NCBI GenBank assembly: GCA_023374025.1 | Contig: SIJG01000054.1 | Coordinates: 739,562 to 803,561, forward strand | Reading direction: 5' to 3' | Length of the DNA stretch: 64,000 nt | Source of the DNA: Heterodera schachtii | Taxonomy: Eukaryota; Nematoda; Chromadorea; Rhabditida; Heteroderidae | In this document: positions 36,551 to 50,337 of the stretch, piece by piece | Layout: the number at the start of each line of letters is the position of its first letter | How positions within the stretch are numbered: position 1 is the first letter of the stretch | Program-made: the position numbers and the translations under genes | Notes under the pieces: generated by a model | The model's database searches: none | Told to the model about the DNA's origin: nothing | The model's input: the letters and a program-made list of their open reading frames with translations, nothing else

Positions 36551-36820
36551 ATGGGTAAGTGTTTTAATAAACCCGAAAAAACATACATAAATTTAGTTTT
36601 AAGAAGCATTGGTTATGTTAAAAGTTCTTTGTTCTTTAAAATGGATTTGGAAGACAAATCCGGTGTGATTTATGGAATAAATTGCTATGAACCCACAGAT
36701 AATAAAATTGTTAAACATACTGAAGAAGAAATAATATTTTCGAACGGGAAAAAACGTATAAATATAAACATTAAAAAAATACGTACTCGTTTAGTGGTTG
36801 GCAATCGTCGATACTTTTGA
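36551..36820 (+). CDS. hypothetical 89-aa protein
   Basis: A complete single frame from ATG (36551) to TGA, starting MGKCFNKPEKTYINLVLRS. It has a mixed composition unlike the Phe/Ile/Asn-only frames nearby: an acidic middle (MDLEDKSGVIYGINCYEP, then HTEEEIIFSNGKK) and a basic tail (IKKIRTRLVVGNRRYF), and the alternating pattern of a small beta-rich protein. No signal peptide or membrane segment. It lies just upstream of nothing recognisable and about 220 bp beyond the LTR of the minus-strand retroelement. No family recognised; it may be a real small gene, a single exon, or chance. Confidence 0.35.
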   Translation: MGKCFNKPEKTYINLVLRSIGYVKSSLFFKMDLEDKSGVIYGINCYEPTDNKIVKHTEEEIIFSNGKKRININIKKIRTRLVVGNRRYF

Positions 36821-38354
36821 CACTGTTTTATATGAATCTTATCATTTATTTCGTCTTTATTTAAAAAATGTAAGAAAAAAATTTTTAATTTAATGTTTTT
36901 AAATTGTACGCTTGGAGAATGAGACTGAAATTATTCTTTATTAAATTAAAATTGTTTTTTAGAGAACTACTTGATTATTTCAGAAAATAAAACAGTTTTA
37001 AATGAACATCGATCATTTCCTTCTCACATTAAAATATTTTTAAGTATTATGCATAATGATTTTTCTATTTTTGTTTGCTTTTTTGAGAAGTTTGGTTAAA
37101 GACACCAAAAACAAACAAACTCGTTATTATTAAAAAAAACTATATTAATTTTAGCATTTAAATTTATCTAAATCGCAATGAAATATATTTTATTTAAAAA
37201 AATTAATTAAATTTGACAAATTATTTCACTTATCTTTGTGACATAAAATAATTAGTCATGTTGAATAAAAAAACATAAAATAATATAAAATTAAATACTA
37301 TTAAGAAAGAATAAAATTTAAAAAAAAATTGCTTAAACGAAAATATTACATTCTACGAACAAGAAATTGAACCCTTTTATCCAGCAAATGAGAGCAAGTT
37401 AGTTATCCAAAAAAACATTTAAATAATTTGAAATATAATTTCTGATCTGTGTAAGTATAAACATAAAATTAAAGAAAACAGAACAAACAAAGATAATTTA
37501 TTAAAACAAAAATTTTCTACATAATATGCTGACAAATGAGTACAATGAAAAAGCAAAACAAAATTTCAAAAAATATGATAAAATTTGATTTTAAAAAGTA
37601 TCTAATCTGTTATTAAGCTTGCTTTAGAAATGTAAAACGAATATGTATTTCTGCGATTCGTTGGGTTAGAAGAAAAATCATTATAGCTGCTGTTACCATG
37701 TAAGTGCGAAATCTCATAGATTAATTATTACGAGTTTCTGATAAAAATGGTGTCAATTTGCCAAAAATTTTAAATAAATTAATGATAAAAGATTTATGAA
37801 TAAAGAAGACGAATGTACACATTTTTAAGAATTAAAAAATAGCAGTAAAATTATACCTGTAAAGAATTAATTATATCACTGAATAATGGGATGTGAATGT
37901 TTATCACTAAAGATATGCAATTAGTTGAACGGATTAAAGAAAATTTAACCGTCTGACCAAGATTGTGGACTAATAATTTAATTAATGTTGAAAAATCACC
38001 TAATCAATCTTGGTTTCATAAATATTTAATATATTTTCCAAATTACACAATTGTGAAGTTAACTTAGTAAAATTGAATGCCCATTAACAAAAAATAAGAA
38101 TTGTCCTCCATAATGAATCGATATAATTCATAAAATATGCAATTAAACTAAAGTATTTATATTTAAACTCAGTAAATTAAATAACATAAATAAACTTAAT
38201 GCATCATAGTGAATTTTTCGCTCAAATTCAAATAATTTCGTTTAAAATTTTATTTTCACAATTTTCCGCAGCAAAAGCACTGGCATTTACGGATTCACTT
38301 ATCTTTCTTTCTGATGAAAGCTCAAATGAAAGCACTAATTAAAACTTTCATATT
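36821..38354. other. A+T-rich interval, no gene seen
   Basis: One donor-like CATGTAAGTGCG at about 37700 follows a slightly G+C-richer stretch, but no frame with start or acceptor leads into it. Confidence 0.5.
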
Positions 38355-39069
38355 ATTATTAATAGGGCTCGAAATTATATGGATTAACATATTTTTTCTG
38401 CGCATATGCTATGAAGAAAGGGGTTCAAAAATAGCATTTCTGCGTTAAAATTTTTTGATTTGGTGAAACTTTTTAGTCCATATAAATCCATATTTTGGGT
38501 TTTTCGGGAATAAATCCATATTTCGCCATTTTTGTGTTTTTAGTCCTTATTCTGGCCATTTTTGGCAAATTTTTACAAATAATTGCAAAAAAAAAGCGAA
38601 AAATACACCCCCTAAAGATAGACTTTTTGGAAATTTTTAAAAATTACATTCCCAAAAATACGAAAATTTTGAGTTTTAATCGGTCATTTTGGCAATTTTA
38701 ATAAATATTTTCGCAATTTTTTATGAACTTATCTTTTTTAAATGGGAATTCTTTTCGAAATTTTGGCAAACTTGGAAGTATTTTTTATACAATGGACGAC
38801 GATAAAAATTTAGCATTTTTAAGTTTTAATTCCATTTTTTTGGTTGTTTATTGTACTTTTTCATTTTGTTTAAGCAAATATTGAATATATAATCTTTTTA
38901 GGAATTTTTGAGGGTTTAAAATATATATTTCGGCAGTTTTTAGTCCATATTTTGGTCCATATTTGGCCATTTTTGAGCTTTTTAGTCCATATTTCGGGCA
39001 TTTTTAGTCCATATTTTATGCCCATATTTCGCGTTTTTAGTCCATATAATTTCGAGCCCTAATTATTAA
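38355..39069. mobile_element. complete hAT-like MITE, 699 bp
   Basis: The element at 38363-39061 has perfect 21-bp terminal inverted repeats starting TAGGGCTCGAAATTATATGG and is flanked by the exact 8-bp direct repeat ATTATTAA (38355-38362 and 39062-39069). TAGGG ends with 8-bp duplications are standard for hAT elements. Subterminal tandem words (TTTAGTCCATATTT and CCATATTTCG variants) crowd both ends (about 38470-38560 and 38930-39050), as transposase-binding sites do in hAT elements. The 68-codon frame at 38495 is made of these repeats. The centre contains CGAAAAATACACCCCCTAA, shared with 52744-53359. No transposase. Confidence 0.92.
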
Positions 39070-39464
39070 CTTAAAATTTTTCAATGAAAATATAATTGAA
39101 TGTTGAAGTTAAAAAGATAACTAATAAAAAATGAATATTATCAATTCAGTTTATTATTTCGAATACCGATTAAATTAAAATAAAATAAAAACGTACAAAA
39201 TTTAGAACCTTAAAACAATAGTGTAAAAATAAATTTAAAAAATTACAAACCTTTTAAATGAATATCCTCACCGATTTGCATACCAATACATATATGTCTC
39301 TGACCTTTTGGAGTAAATTAATTTTATTATATGTTTGTAATCTTAAAGTTAATTTTTATTTGTGTTCAGGTTAAACACCCCAAAAAAGCCTGAGAGATTC
39401 GCTAGTAAATAATAATATAAAAAAGTGATTATACGAAAAAAGTATTTTATATGACATAAAATTT

Positions 39465-39716
39465 ATGAAATATTTAAAAAGTTACTGCATTTCAATAAAT
39501 TTGTTAAGTAAATTTGGATTGTTTTTTCTAAATATTTTGTTAAAAAAGATTGAATTAAAAAGTTTTTTCCGTTCTAAAATTCTTATTTTCTTAGACAATA
39601 TATCGGCACAGGCGGAGCTGATCGTCCGAAGGTTTTGTGACAGGATAGAAGCGGATACCATGATTAATGAAATAATATTAATAATGAGCAATAATAATGC
39701 ATTCTTAAAAAGATAA
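39465..39716 (+). CDS. possible small frame with G+C-rich core
   Basis: An 83-codon plus-strand frame whose first half is Leu/Ile/Phe-rich, but whose part at 39600-39665 is a sharp G+C-richer patch encoding ISAQAELIVRRFCDRIEADT. The opposite strand is also open over the patch. Either an exon-sized piece of a real gene or captured DNA; I cannot choose the strand with confidence. Confidence 0.22.
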   Translation: MKYLKSYCISINLLSKFGLFFLNILLKKIELKSFFRSKILIFLDNISAQAELIVRRFCDRIEADTMINEIILIMSNNNAFLKR

Positions 39717-42700
39717 TAATAGTAATATGTCTAAAATAATAAAATCATATGAAATCGCATTTTTTACAAAAAAATTCTGTTTTGTCATAAGTTTTGTCAT
39801 CAATATATTGGCAAATAAAATAAAATTAAAAATGTAAAATATTATTGACAAATGGAAATTTTTCAATTTGCCATTTATAATAAAAAAAATATATCAAAGA
39901 AACGAAATTTAAATAAAATACAAATCAAAAATTTTGCATTACTACTGGAAAAATCTCGGTTTAAAACAGTTTTTTCCTGAAATCCCATTAAAAAGATATG
40001 ATGTCAATTAAACACTTATAGCCTACTTTGAAAATTTTGTAATACAAAGATGGAATAAATTGATTCAAATCATTCCGTGTTTAGCTAATCTCTCTCAAGA
40101 CACACAGGAATAAGTTTTACGACAAATAGATGCTAATAAGTCGCAAAGTATATTAAACAATTATAAATTGTTTTTCATGGAGGAGCTCAACAAAAAAAAA
40201 CAAAATTACATAAAAGAAAGAATAATTTTAAAAAAATAAAAAGAACTATTTACAAAAAATATTATAAATGCAACATATAATCAATTAATAAATTAAACAA
40301 AATTTATACAAAATGAAACAGACTACAAAGAGAAGTATATTTAAATTACGATAATTTCTGAAATAAAAAAAACAATTAAAATACTTAAAAAGAGCACACT
40401 ACCATGGATTTTTAGACAGAAAAGATGATCAAGAAAGTCAAAGAATAAACATTATTAATTTGAATCTAACGAGATTTCATTTGCTCTAAATTGAAGTTAA
40501 AAGCCAATAAGGCATTAATTGTTATGAAGTCAAAATTTTTAAAAATATTGAAGGAATTTAAAAGGATTTAGTGTGCTTGCTCAAGATTATGAAATACTAA
40601 ATTCAGAAAATCACCTAATTAACTTTTATTTCACTATTTTTTTCTAATAGTAATTACTCAGTTAAATGTTTTGGTCGTTTTAGTTCTCGTGAGCCTTGAG
40701 AAAAAAGCAAAATGGGTTGTTAAATAAATAAGTAACAATATATAATAAAATAAAAATACACTTCAATTTTTTTAAATAAACGAACAAATGAAAATTGCCC
40801 GATTTGATTCGTGATACAAAATGAACAGTTAATAATAATTTCAAAAATGTTAAATCAAACTAAATGAAAAAACAACAACCAGTTATATTTTTAATGTTTG
40901 TCCAATTCATCTTTGTAGCTAATCTGGAGTTCACACGGTGACAAAATCATAATATTGGTAAAAATGCAATAAAATCTACTAATTTTTTCCATTTAAATTT
41001 ATAACAATAAAAATGAAAAGTAAATAAATTATTTGATCACAAAATAAATCATTTAAATCAATCTATATTAACGCAAATATTCGAAACGACGTAAAAATAA
41101 TAAACACTAGTGATAATCAATGACCTAGTTGAACTTATAAAATACGTTAATAAAGTATTATGGATTAGGTTAGTTAATAAAATATTTTGTATCGATCTAT
41201 CACTGGATTTCGATTTCTTAAAATTAAATAAATTGATTTTAATTATTTGTATAGATTTATTTTGATGTTCAAATATTTTTATTAATTTTAATTTTATTCT
41301 TGTATTAAAAACTTTCAGTTCGCTATAATTCAGCTATTTAATTTATCATATAAATTATTTGTTATAATTACCATTTTTTTCCTTTTATTTAATTTTTAAA
41401 TTAATAATTTCTTCGTTTTATGCTTTATAAACTATTTATAATTTGTGACAATTCTATAGAATTACTTATTTTCTGAATATCGGTGTTTTGATTATGAACA
41501 TTTATTTTAATATTTATAAATAAATAGTGAGTTTGGCTGCACTTGGCCGTTTGTAGGGTGCCTCATGTTTATTTATTACATTCATTTTTATCTAAAATTA
41601 ACATTTTTATGTTTAAGTGAATTTTTTTAGCCAGTTATATTAAATTTTTGTTTTAAAAGCAAGCTTCATTTGTGTTTAAAAATTTTGTGAATTTTTAATC
41701 TATTATTTCAACTAAACAATTTATTGTAATAAAATTTTGTTGTTTTTACTATAAAATTAATTAAATTTTCTTTATGAAAATAAAATTATAATTTCTATTA
41801 AATTATCATTTTATGTTTTTCATTATTTGTAATTACTAATTTTTATTTTATTTGAGAATTTATTTCGGGTAATTTGCGATTTCAAACCATTTTGACGTTT
41901 TCAGATAACCCCGAAGGAGTGGTCTGATCACAGTTATTCAAGGAAGAAATTGAGTTACAAAAAGTACGTCTATAAGCAATAATTCAAATGTAAAAAAATA
42001 AAACAGATTTATAAACTTAGCTAATGTGAAATAATTAATGAAATATAAGAAGGTTCATTAACTAAAATTCTTCGGTAAGTTAATTGCGATAAACAATAAT
42101 TATAAAAATTTATTTAAATTAGAAAATAAAAAATATGGTATCAAGAGAACATTACCAAGTTAAAGAGAATTTTTCCAAGATAAAAAAATTAAAGAAGCAT
42201 TTATTAAAAAATATCCTAATAAAATGGTTGACTCTTTGCAGATGAAATTATGAGAAGCCTCATTCATGCAAGTAAAAATGTTAATATATGTAATTTAATA
42301 AGAAAAGAAAAAAGTTCTTATGCTCCAATTGTTTTATAAAAAATGTGTAGTCCCAATTTTAAAACTAATGACTTTTAGACATGTGACTCAACGAATGTTT
42401 TCACAAATTTATATAACACTTATGCAAAATAAAGAATTTTGATTAAAAATTATAAATTTTAATTTGTGAATTTTCTTATATTCTAAAATATTCTAAAATA
42501 TATAATAAATATATCTAATCAAAGAAAACGCGAGAATAAGTAGTATCAATTAAATCATAATAAGTTATTATTTATATTACTCAATTATATCATTGCCGCC
42601 AACCTTAATACGTATCATTTATAAATTAAAAATTATTCTATATTTAACTTAAATTCAAAAGAATTTGTTTTACTGAATATAGAGAATTTAACTAGAAACA

Positions 42701-43619
42701 ACAATTTTTAAAAAAATTGAATTAATAAAAAATATAAATTGTTTTATTCATTAAAATATTAAAATATATGAGATTTGTTTTAAAATAACAAATCCAAAAA
42801 ATATTACATAGAAAATTTATAAAATGTCACACATAACCATGTTTAAGGTATAATTGGTTTTATTTAAGATTTATTTCAGCAAATAAAGCTAAAATGAAAA
42901 TATTAAAAAAATATTTTTTCAAATAATACTATCAAAATAATTTTAAATAAATAAAGAATGCCACATCTTCAATTGAATTTGAATACCGATCCATTGCAGT
43001 GATTTCATGAAATAATTAATAAAAAAAAACAATTCACATAAAAGTTAGCCAAATGTTTGACTTGTTAGTATTAAATTTTTAAATGAACAAAACTATTACC
43101 TTGACAAACAAATTATAAATGATAATTTATTATAAAGAAAATAAAATTAAAAATCACTGTACTCTAATTCAAATAACTACTTAATTGTAATTCTTAATGA
43201 ATTTAGAATTCAACATTAATATCATCATTTGAATTTTTTAAAACATTAATTTTATATGAAAAATAAAAGAAACCGGTTACCCATCAAGAAACACGAACCA
43301 AATGATACGAAATGGCTGTTACGGTATCAATCTTAAGAATTAATAAATTAAAACATTCGATTTTAAAAATATATAAAAATGATATATTAATAAATCAATC
43401 TTCTTTATTCAAAATTTTTTTTTTATTAAATACAGTTAAAAAGAAATTGATTCAAAAATTAATAAATAGATTCAAAGGCACGAAAGATTGTTATTTTTGA
43501 AAGAATTATTTAATAAAGATATTATTATAAAAAGTTTAACAAAAAATTGCAATATTTATTATTTAAATATTTTGTTAAATTTGATTGATTATAAAATTTA
43601 TTTTGATATTTTTATAATT
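39717..43619. other. A+T-rich interval, no gene seen
   Basis: Switches from A-rich to T-rich at about 41.25 kb and back at about 41.95 kb. Small patches at 41530-41565 (minus-strand MRHPTNGQVQPNS mini-frame) and 41905-41935 (ACCCCGAAGGAGTGGTCTG) are too short to call. The 62-codon frame at 43312 is Lys/Ile/Leu simple sequence. Confidence 0.5.
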
Positions 43620-44300
43620 TTATTAAATAAAATGAAAAAAACATTTTGGAATTAAAAAACAATTTAAATCTAAAGAATAAATAAATAATAAAGTATGATC
43701 ATAAATTGTAAGTAATATATTTGTAATTTTCTTCAATTATACAAATTATTTATTTATTTCATATTTTAACTATTTGTTTTTTAATAGGCATTAAATAATG
43801 TATTGTTTAATATGCTGATAATTTTGTTGGGGAAGAAAAATTAAATTAATTATTTTTCATTTGCAAAATTTAATTAAACTTTTTCCTAATCCATATAATT
43901 AGTCTTGGACCTAATTTAAATTATTTCAAATAAAATAAAAAGAACTAATAATTTACAATATTTGTAAAAATTCATTGTCTAATTTATAATTATGTATGCA
44001 CTTTTCTGAAATATCTAATGAATTTTTAATCTATTAACATTAGAGTTTTGAATATTTTATATTTTATTTTAATTCCTATATTCACTTTACCACGTTCGCG
44101 GTAGTGATTGTCCAGTTTCTTACAACTTTACCTATTTTTAATATGTTTGTATTAAATAGTTAATTTTATAAATTGTATTAGGAACACATTAAATTATATT
44201 GATTTTGAATAGTATTTGATTTTGATTATAACTTATTTATTCATTTTAAAATACTATATTATTTTCTTCTTGTTCATTTAGAAATAAATAATTCTTTAAA
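43620..44300 (-). repeat. dispersed repeat A, inverted shorter copy
   Basis: Reverse complement matches 15270-16340, including the CACTACCGCGAACGTGGTAA core (about 44090) and the GATCATAAATTGTA block near 43700, but lacks about 460 bp of that copy's middle and diverges around 43800-43870. The two copies lie 28 kb apart in opposite orientation. Confidence 0.75.
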
Positions 44301-47300
44301 TTAAAGAATTTCTATTGATTGAATATTTGGGTCACGAGGAAGGGACCGATCACACCCATTTTCATCTCTTGACCATAGACCAATAATATACATAAAAAAT
44401 CGGCATCTATAAATAAAAATAATATTAATGATTTTGTAAGGTTAATGAAATAAACCCAAAAAAGTATCTGAATGAATTGAAACATTTATTTAATTAAAAG
44501 TTTGTATTAAATAAATGCTTAAGGACAAAAAAATTGATTACCTAATTTAATTTTTAAAAAGTGAAAAAAGCTTTAAATAAATTAACATTCGATCGACAAA
44601 TATGGAATAAAAAATGCATATAAATAGTGACAATAAATTACTCATGCACGAAAATACAATTTGGCAATTTCTATTTTTAAAAACAAATAAAATTGCAGAA
44701 TTATATAAGAAAAAAAAATATTGTTGAAGTATAAGATTCACTTGGTAATAACTAAATGAATGCTATTGAGTACCAAGAGTTAAAAAGACAAAACCCAGAC
44801 AAATATTGTTTTCGAATACTCAGTAATCAAAATCCACGGGAAATTGTATTAATAAATTATTAAGTGGGCACTTTATTTTTTCAATATTTCGAAATAAGTT
44901 CCCATTTAATTTGCAGTCAAGAATTATAATGCTTAATAAAAAATTTTATGTATATATAAAGGTTAGATTATAAAAAAATTGCACACTCATAAAACAGTCA
45001 AAGAATAATTTTAAAAAATTTCGACATATTCTACCTTTTTTAAATCTACTTGGTTTTTTGAAGTCTCTGTTAACTAATTCAACTATTAATAAAAATAATC
45101 AATAAAGGAATTAAATGCATTAATGGTGGGTAATATATTTTTTCAAATGTTTAAAATTATTTCAATTAACAAAAATTATTTAAGTAATCTTGTTGGAAGT
45201 ACTAATATAAAAATATTGAATTAAATAAAAAATTATTCTTTTTATTTGGCTTTTCGGTATATTTAAAAAAGTCTTTTCATGTACATAATTGCAAAGTTAT
45301 TTTCAATTAGTAAGCAGCATCGTTGTGTACCAAGACATGTATGACTTTTCTCATTTATTTTCCGTTAAATTAGTGCAGCTCTGTTTGATGTGTTATAATC
45401 ATTTTTTAAATATGTTTTTTTTTCATATGCATATTTTTATATGATAATGTTTTTTATGACTGATATTATATTATCTTTTATAGCTTATGTTAACAATTTT
45501 CTTCAAATTCGGTTAGCTTAAATTTAAGCAAGTATTTTATATTAATAATATATATAGTAATACATTTAATGCTACTACATTAAATCGTTTAAACTAAAAT
45601 TTTATTTCATTTTAGATTTCTTATCATTTTCAAATATATTTTTCATAAATAAAAAATTTTTAGAATATTATAAATGTTTGTTTTAGCTTCCATTTAATAA
45701 ATAATAAGGTTTAATTATTATCATGAATATTTAAATATATGAATCATGATATGTTATAATTAATGAAAAAAAGGGAAAAAATTCATTCAAAAAACAAATT
45801 GTGAAAATGCACATATTAAACAAAATTTATCTTTCCAATCTATACCTAATTTGATTTTTTTGCACAAATTTTCCAACATCCCTATCATGCCAGCCATTTA
45901 AATTATTATTTATTTTTAAATTTCTTTACTAATTATTTATCTTCTTTTTTTGATTATTACTAATATTCCTTAAATCCTAATGAAATGTTATAGTTATATT
46001 TAAATTAATAGGTATTTTAATTTTTTATCGCGTGGATAATTGTTTTTAGGTAATTATTATTTTTGTATTTTTTTGAAAAACTGACGTTCATAAGACTAAT
46101 TCTATTTTTAAGCAACTCATGCTGTCCGAGAAGCTTAATATTAGGCTTAAAATAATTTCCTTTCCTTATGTTATAAATTTTTGCAGCAATTTTAGTCTTT
46201 TAATTAGTTACAATTTATTTGGTCCAAATTAATGAAACATTTCGTTTATTTTATTTTACTTACGAGTTAGAAAAATAAGCTATAATTTAAAACATCTTTT
46301 CTTTTTTGTCACAAGTTTTTAATCTCATGGAAACATTTTTCTTGTTGATAGATTCATAAATTATATATATTATCAAATATAATTAAGCTCAAATTTATTG
46401 GAATCGGATGTATTTTCTATTTTCTAAATTAATTACTTACATATTTTTGATTCAAATTAAAGTATTTTTGTTTTTATTCAAAAATATTGAAAAAATTAAT
46501 TAATTTTGACAACTAGAATAATTATTTTTAGTGATTGTTCACATGCCCCGTTTCTTCTGGGAATTAGTTACCTGTATAAAATATACAATGTTGTAATATT
46601 TTTCTTTTTTGCTTATGTTGTGTAACAACAATTTTATTAATTAAATGCACAAAAAATGAGATCGGAGGAGTGCACCCGAAGAAAATGTTATTTATTTATC
46701 CATAAGAAAACATATAATTCTAAGGTCTAAAATGCATTTTTTTTAAATACATACAAAAAAACGGACAGTAAATCAAAAGACAGATTTTCCTATGGTTAAA
46801 TTTCAAAAATATAAATTGCTTTCATAAAATTATGAAATTTAGCCATTTTCCAAAATAAAAATATTCTATTCAAAAAATAATAAAAATAAGAAACAAAGTA
46901 ACACAAATAAATATATTTAACCTTTTTAAATCAAATTCAGTCTAAAATAACATTAAATGATAACATCGTTTTATGAATTTGTGTCAATAATTTAATAGAA
47001 ATAATATAGCCTGAGTCCTTTTTATCTCATTATTTTTAAATTGTGATAATATTTATTTATTTTTTTTTATTGCATTAAATTGATTTTGATTTTGAATCCC
47101 TTTGATGTACCACAAAGTAAAAAAATTTGTATTTTCTTCACTAATGGGTTTAAAAAATTTGATTTAAATTTTCATTTAAATTATAAGTAAAATACTTTAG
47201 AAATTACTTAAATAAATATTGTTAATTTTATGTATTTAAAAATAATTATAACTCTAGTTTTATTGTTTAAAATCTTTTTATTATATTATTTTTATACAAT

Positions 47301-48279
47301 AATTTTACTTCATAAACTCATTTAATAGATGTTTGAATTTAAAACACAAATAAACACTCCCTAACGACCTGCTATAATTTCTTCCATGGATACAATTGAA
47401 CTAAAAGCAAATTATATGAGATGGAATATTATATGCATTTATTCTTCTCTTAATGGTTAATATATTTTATTTATTATTAAACTTTTTAATATCGATCTAT
47501 TGAAAGAATTAGTTTGTTTTTATAATAATTTTACATAATAATTAATTAATACAAAACAAATACTATTGCATTTAATTATCATTTAATTCTTCTAAAAAAT
47601 TTTTGCACAGCTAATCAACTATTTCGCTAACTTACCTTGAAAGTTTTGTGAGAATTTCAAACGTTAATTGTTAAAAACAAGGTACATTATCAAATTATTA
47701 AAGAGAATTTATAAATTGATTAAATATTTATTAAGAATTATTCTTTATTACATTAAAAAAGATAAATAAAGAGCAAAAAAATATAATTAAAATTATCTTT
47801 AAACTTTTTATAGAGTTATACTAGGAGCAAATATAAATAGAAAAATATTAAAATACATTAAATAATTCTAATGTTGAACAATGCTAAAAAGAATCAGATA
47901 AATGCAATATGTTTTTTCAAAATTAAATTTAAATGATATTAATAATTAATTAAATATTAACAATTGAATACTTGATGAAAATAAAAAAATTGATGATTGA
48001 ATCATAATTAGATAAAAAAATTGGTGAATTATCAAAATGAAATAAAAAAAGAATTTAATTAAAAAACATTAAACAAAATTTTTGTTATTGAATTACAATT
48101 GCCTTATCAAAGCAAAAAACAAAATTTAATAAAACGAATTAAAAATATATAAACGATAAATTTCAAATTGGTGAAGCCCCTGATTAAAACAAGAATTTTA
48201 TAGCTCAATTTAAAATTCAAATATTCTTTTAGAAGGGGAATCTATTAATGATGAAAAAATACAATTAATATATTTATAT
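44301..48279. other. A+T-rich interval, no gene seen
   Basis: Alternating A-rich and T-rich blocks (change points about 45.24, 46.66, 47.0 and 47.6 kb). Isolated patches such as GGTCACGAGGAAGGGACCG at 44331 and GATCGGAGGAGTGCACCCG at 46660 are not in open frames. Confidence 0.5.
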
Positions 48280-48540
48280 GCGCCGACAACAATTGTAATC
48301 CCGACGCAATTTTGCGACACGGGCAATAGTAAGCTCGGGAATTGTTTTAAAATTTAAAATAAAATAAACTTTAAAAGATTTGAAAACATAATTTCAGAAA
48401 TCATTTCAGACAATAAAAAAGAATTTAACATACTAAAAAACCAAATAAAAGAATTACACTAAGATTACAATTTTAAACAATGAAATTTGACAATTAACTT
48501 TTATTGAGATGATTTATGTATTGAGATATAACTTTTAATA
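48280..48540 (+). repeat. dispersed repeat E, copy 2
   Basis: Diverged copy of 31840-32140; starts GCGCCGACAACAATTG and contains ACGCAATTTTGCGACACGG. Non-coding. Confidence 0.5.
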
Positions 48541-50063
48541 TTTAGATGGATAAAAAAATTATTTTAAATATTCTTAAGATAATATTTTTAATTTATTTAA
48601 ATCAAAGTCTATAATTATCTGAATTGAATAAACAATAATTAAAATAAAAAATATTATTCAAAATGATTATTATCAATTAAAAAATTTAAAGAGTTATCAA
48701 GCTTCTAAATCATTGATTCGAAATTGTCGAAGGTTTTATTATACATTTAATAATTATAGTGATAATTAACAATCAATCCAAATAAATGAAAAGTTTAATA
48801 GATAAAGGTAATTATTAGAAAATTTTTCAAAAATAGAATGAAGAATGGATCTAGAGAAAAATAAATGTATAAAAATTTGTGTCAACGAACCATATTCCAA
48901 ACAATGAGAATTGCGCACGATTATTAACCAAATATGTAAAAGTGAATAAATATTAGAGTAATAAAGCGATTTATTTATTATAATATATCTAAATAACAAA
49001 TATTTAAAAAAAAACATCGGTGGATTGGAATAATAAATTTTTTTTCATTTGAAAATTAAACATTAAGAACTAAAATATTAAACAAGGTAAAAGTAAAAAT
49101 TACTGGCAATAGAAACTAAAAAACCAATTTTAAAAATTTAATGAAATAAGGAATCACCTTAAGAACAGTCCAACATAAAGAAAACATCTAAAAAACTAAG
49201 GCCTAATCACAGTGATAATAAAAGGATAAACAGCGGTAGTTTAGTTAGATTAATTGCGATTCTACTTTAAAGTTAATTTACTTCATTAACATTGAATGTC
49301 ACAAATATTATCATGGAACGAACTGATCGTTTGCTAAAAAAGAAAAGAATAAATATTTGAACGAATATGTAATTAATGTTACAAAAAATTGTAATAATAA
49401 AAAGAGTAAACATTTAAATTATAAGAATAAAAATAATTAAAATTTATATTAAAAATTACAATAAAGCAGATGCTTGCAAAGAAAACTTTAAAGTTTTTTG
49501 ATTTGCGAGTAAGTTTTTTATGTGCTTTAAAAAATTTAAAATTGTTTGAGTCCAGAATTTGTGCAAAAAATTAATGAGATATAAAACTTTTTCTTAAATA
49601 TAAATTAACGAAATAAAAAGCATTTGTTTAAAATTTGTGTTCTAACAGAATAACAGAAAACCTTGAAATTGTTAAAAAAACAAAAACAGTATTTTCATTA
49701 TTAGCCAGATTGGTGGCTAAAGTAAAAAAAATTACAACGAAAAATAATAATTAATTTAAAAAATTCTTGCTAATATTTTTTTGGTTCAACATCTGCAATT
49801 AAGAAAAAAAAATAATAAAAAATAGAATTTTTATAAATTAAATGCTCAGTTTTCCATGAGCATAAATTAAACTGATTGATCCAATCAATTTTATACCTTT
49901 AGGAAAATATTGTTTAGATCACAAATGCATTTTATTTTGCCAATTGAAGGCCGAGTGGGGAGATGTTTAATGGCAAATACGATGAGCAAAATGGCAAATG
50001 TTGCTGTGAGTGAAAGCTGGCATTTTTATTATTTCAGTGGCACATAAAAATTTGAAAAATGGG
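48541..50063. other. A+T-rich interval, no gene seen
   Basis: An 83-codon minus-strand frame at 48766-49017 is Phe/Ile/Tyr/Leu-rich and is taken as chance. Composition rises in G+C after about 49.95 kb toward the minisatellite. Confidence 0.5.
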
Positions 50064-50337
50064 GAAAGGGGCCATGATCCAACCCGTCCCAAGGGAAGTT
50101 CTGCGGTCCAAAGACCGTGAACTTTGCCTCCAAACCGGGGAGAAAATGGGGGGAGGGGGCCATGATCCAACCCGTCCCAAAGGAAGTTCTGCAGTCCTAA
50201 GACAGTGAACTTTGCCTCGAAATCGGGAGGAAAATGGGGGGAGGGGGCCATGATCCAACCCGTCCCAAGGGAAGTTCTGCAGTCCTAAGACAGTGAACTT
50301 TGCCTCAAAATCGGGAGGAAAATGGGGGGGGGGGGGG
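50064..50337. repeat. 88-89-bp minisatellite, 3 copies
   Basis: Units begin GCCATGATCCAACCCGTCCC at 50071, 50159 and 50248 and each ends in a G-rich run (AAAATGGGGGGAGGG) that grows to about 16 consecutive G in the last unit. Copies 2 and 3 are closer to each other than to copy 1. The minus-strand frames (74 and 94 codons) are readings of the repeat and shift frame where the period is 89. The G runs could form quadruplexes. Confidence 0.9.

Noticed and set aside
45704..45716. GGTTTAATTA as a second SL1
   Set aside because: Only the first 10 bases match; expected by chance in A+T-rich DNA.
48766..49017. 83-codon minus-strand frame resembling membrane segments
   Set aside because: Hydrophobicity follows from T-rich codons; no charge pattern, start context or family.
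49967..50258. 94- and 74-codon minus-strand frames
   Set aside because: Readings of the 88-89-bp minisatellite; frame changes where the period is 89.
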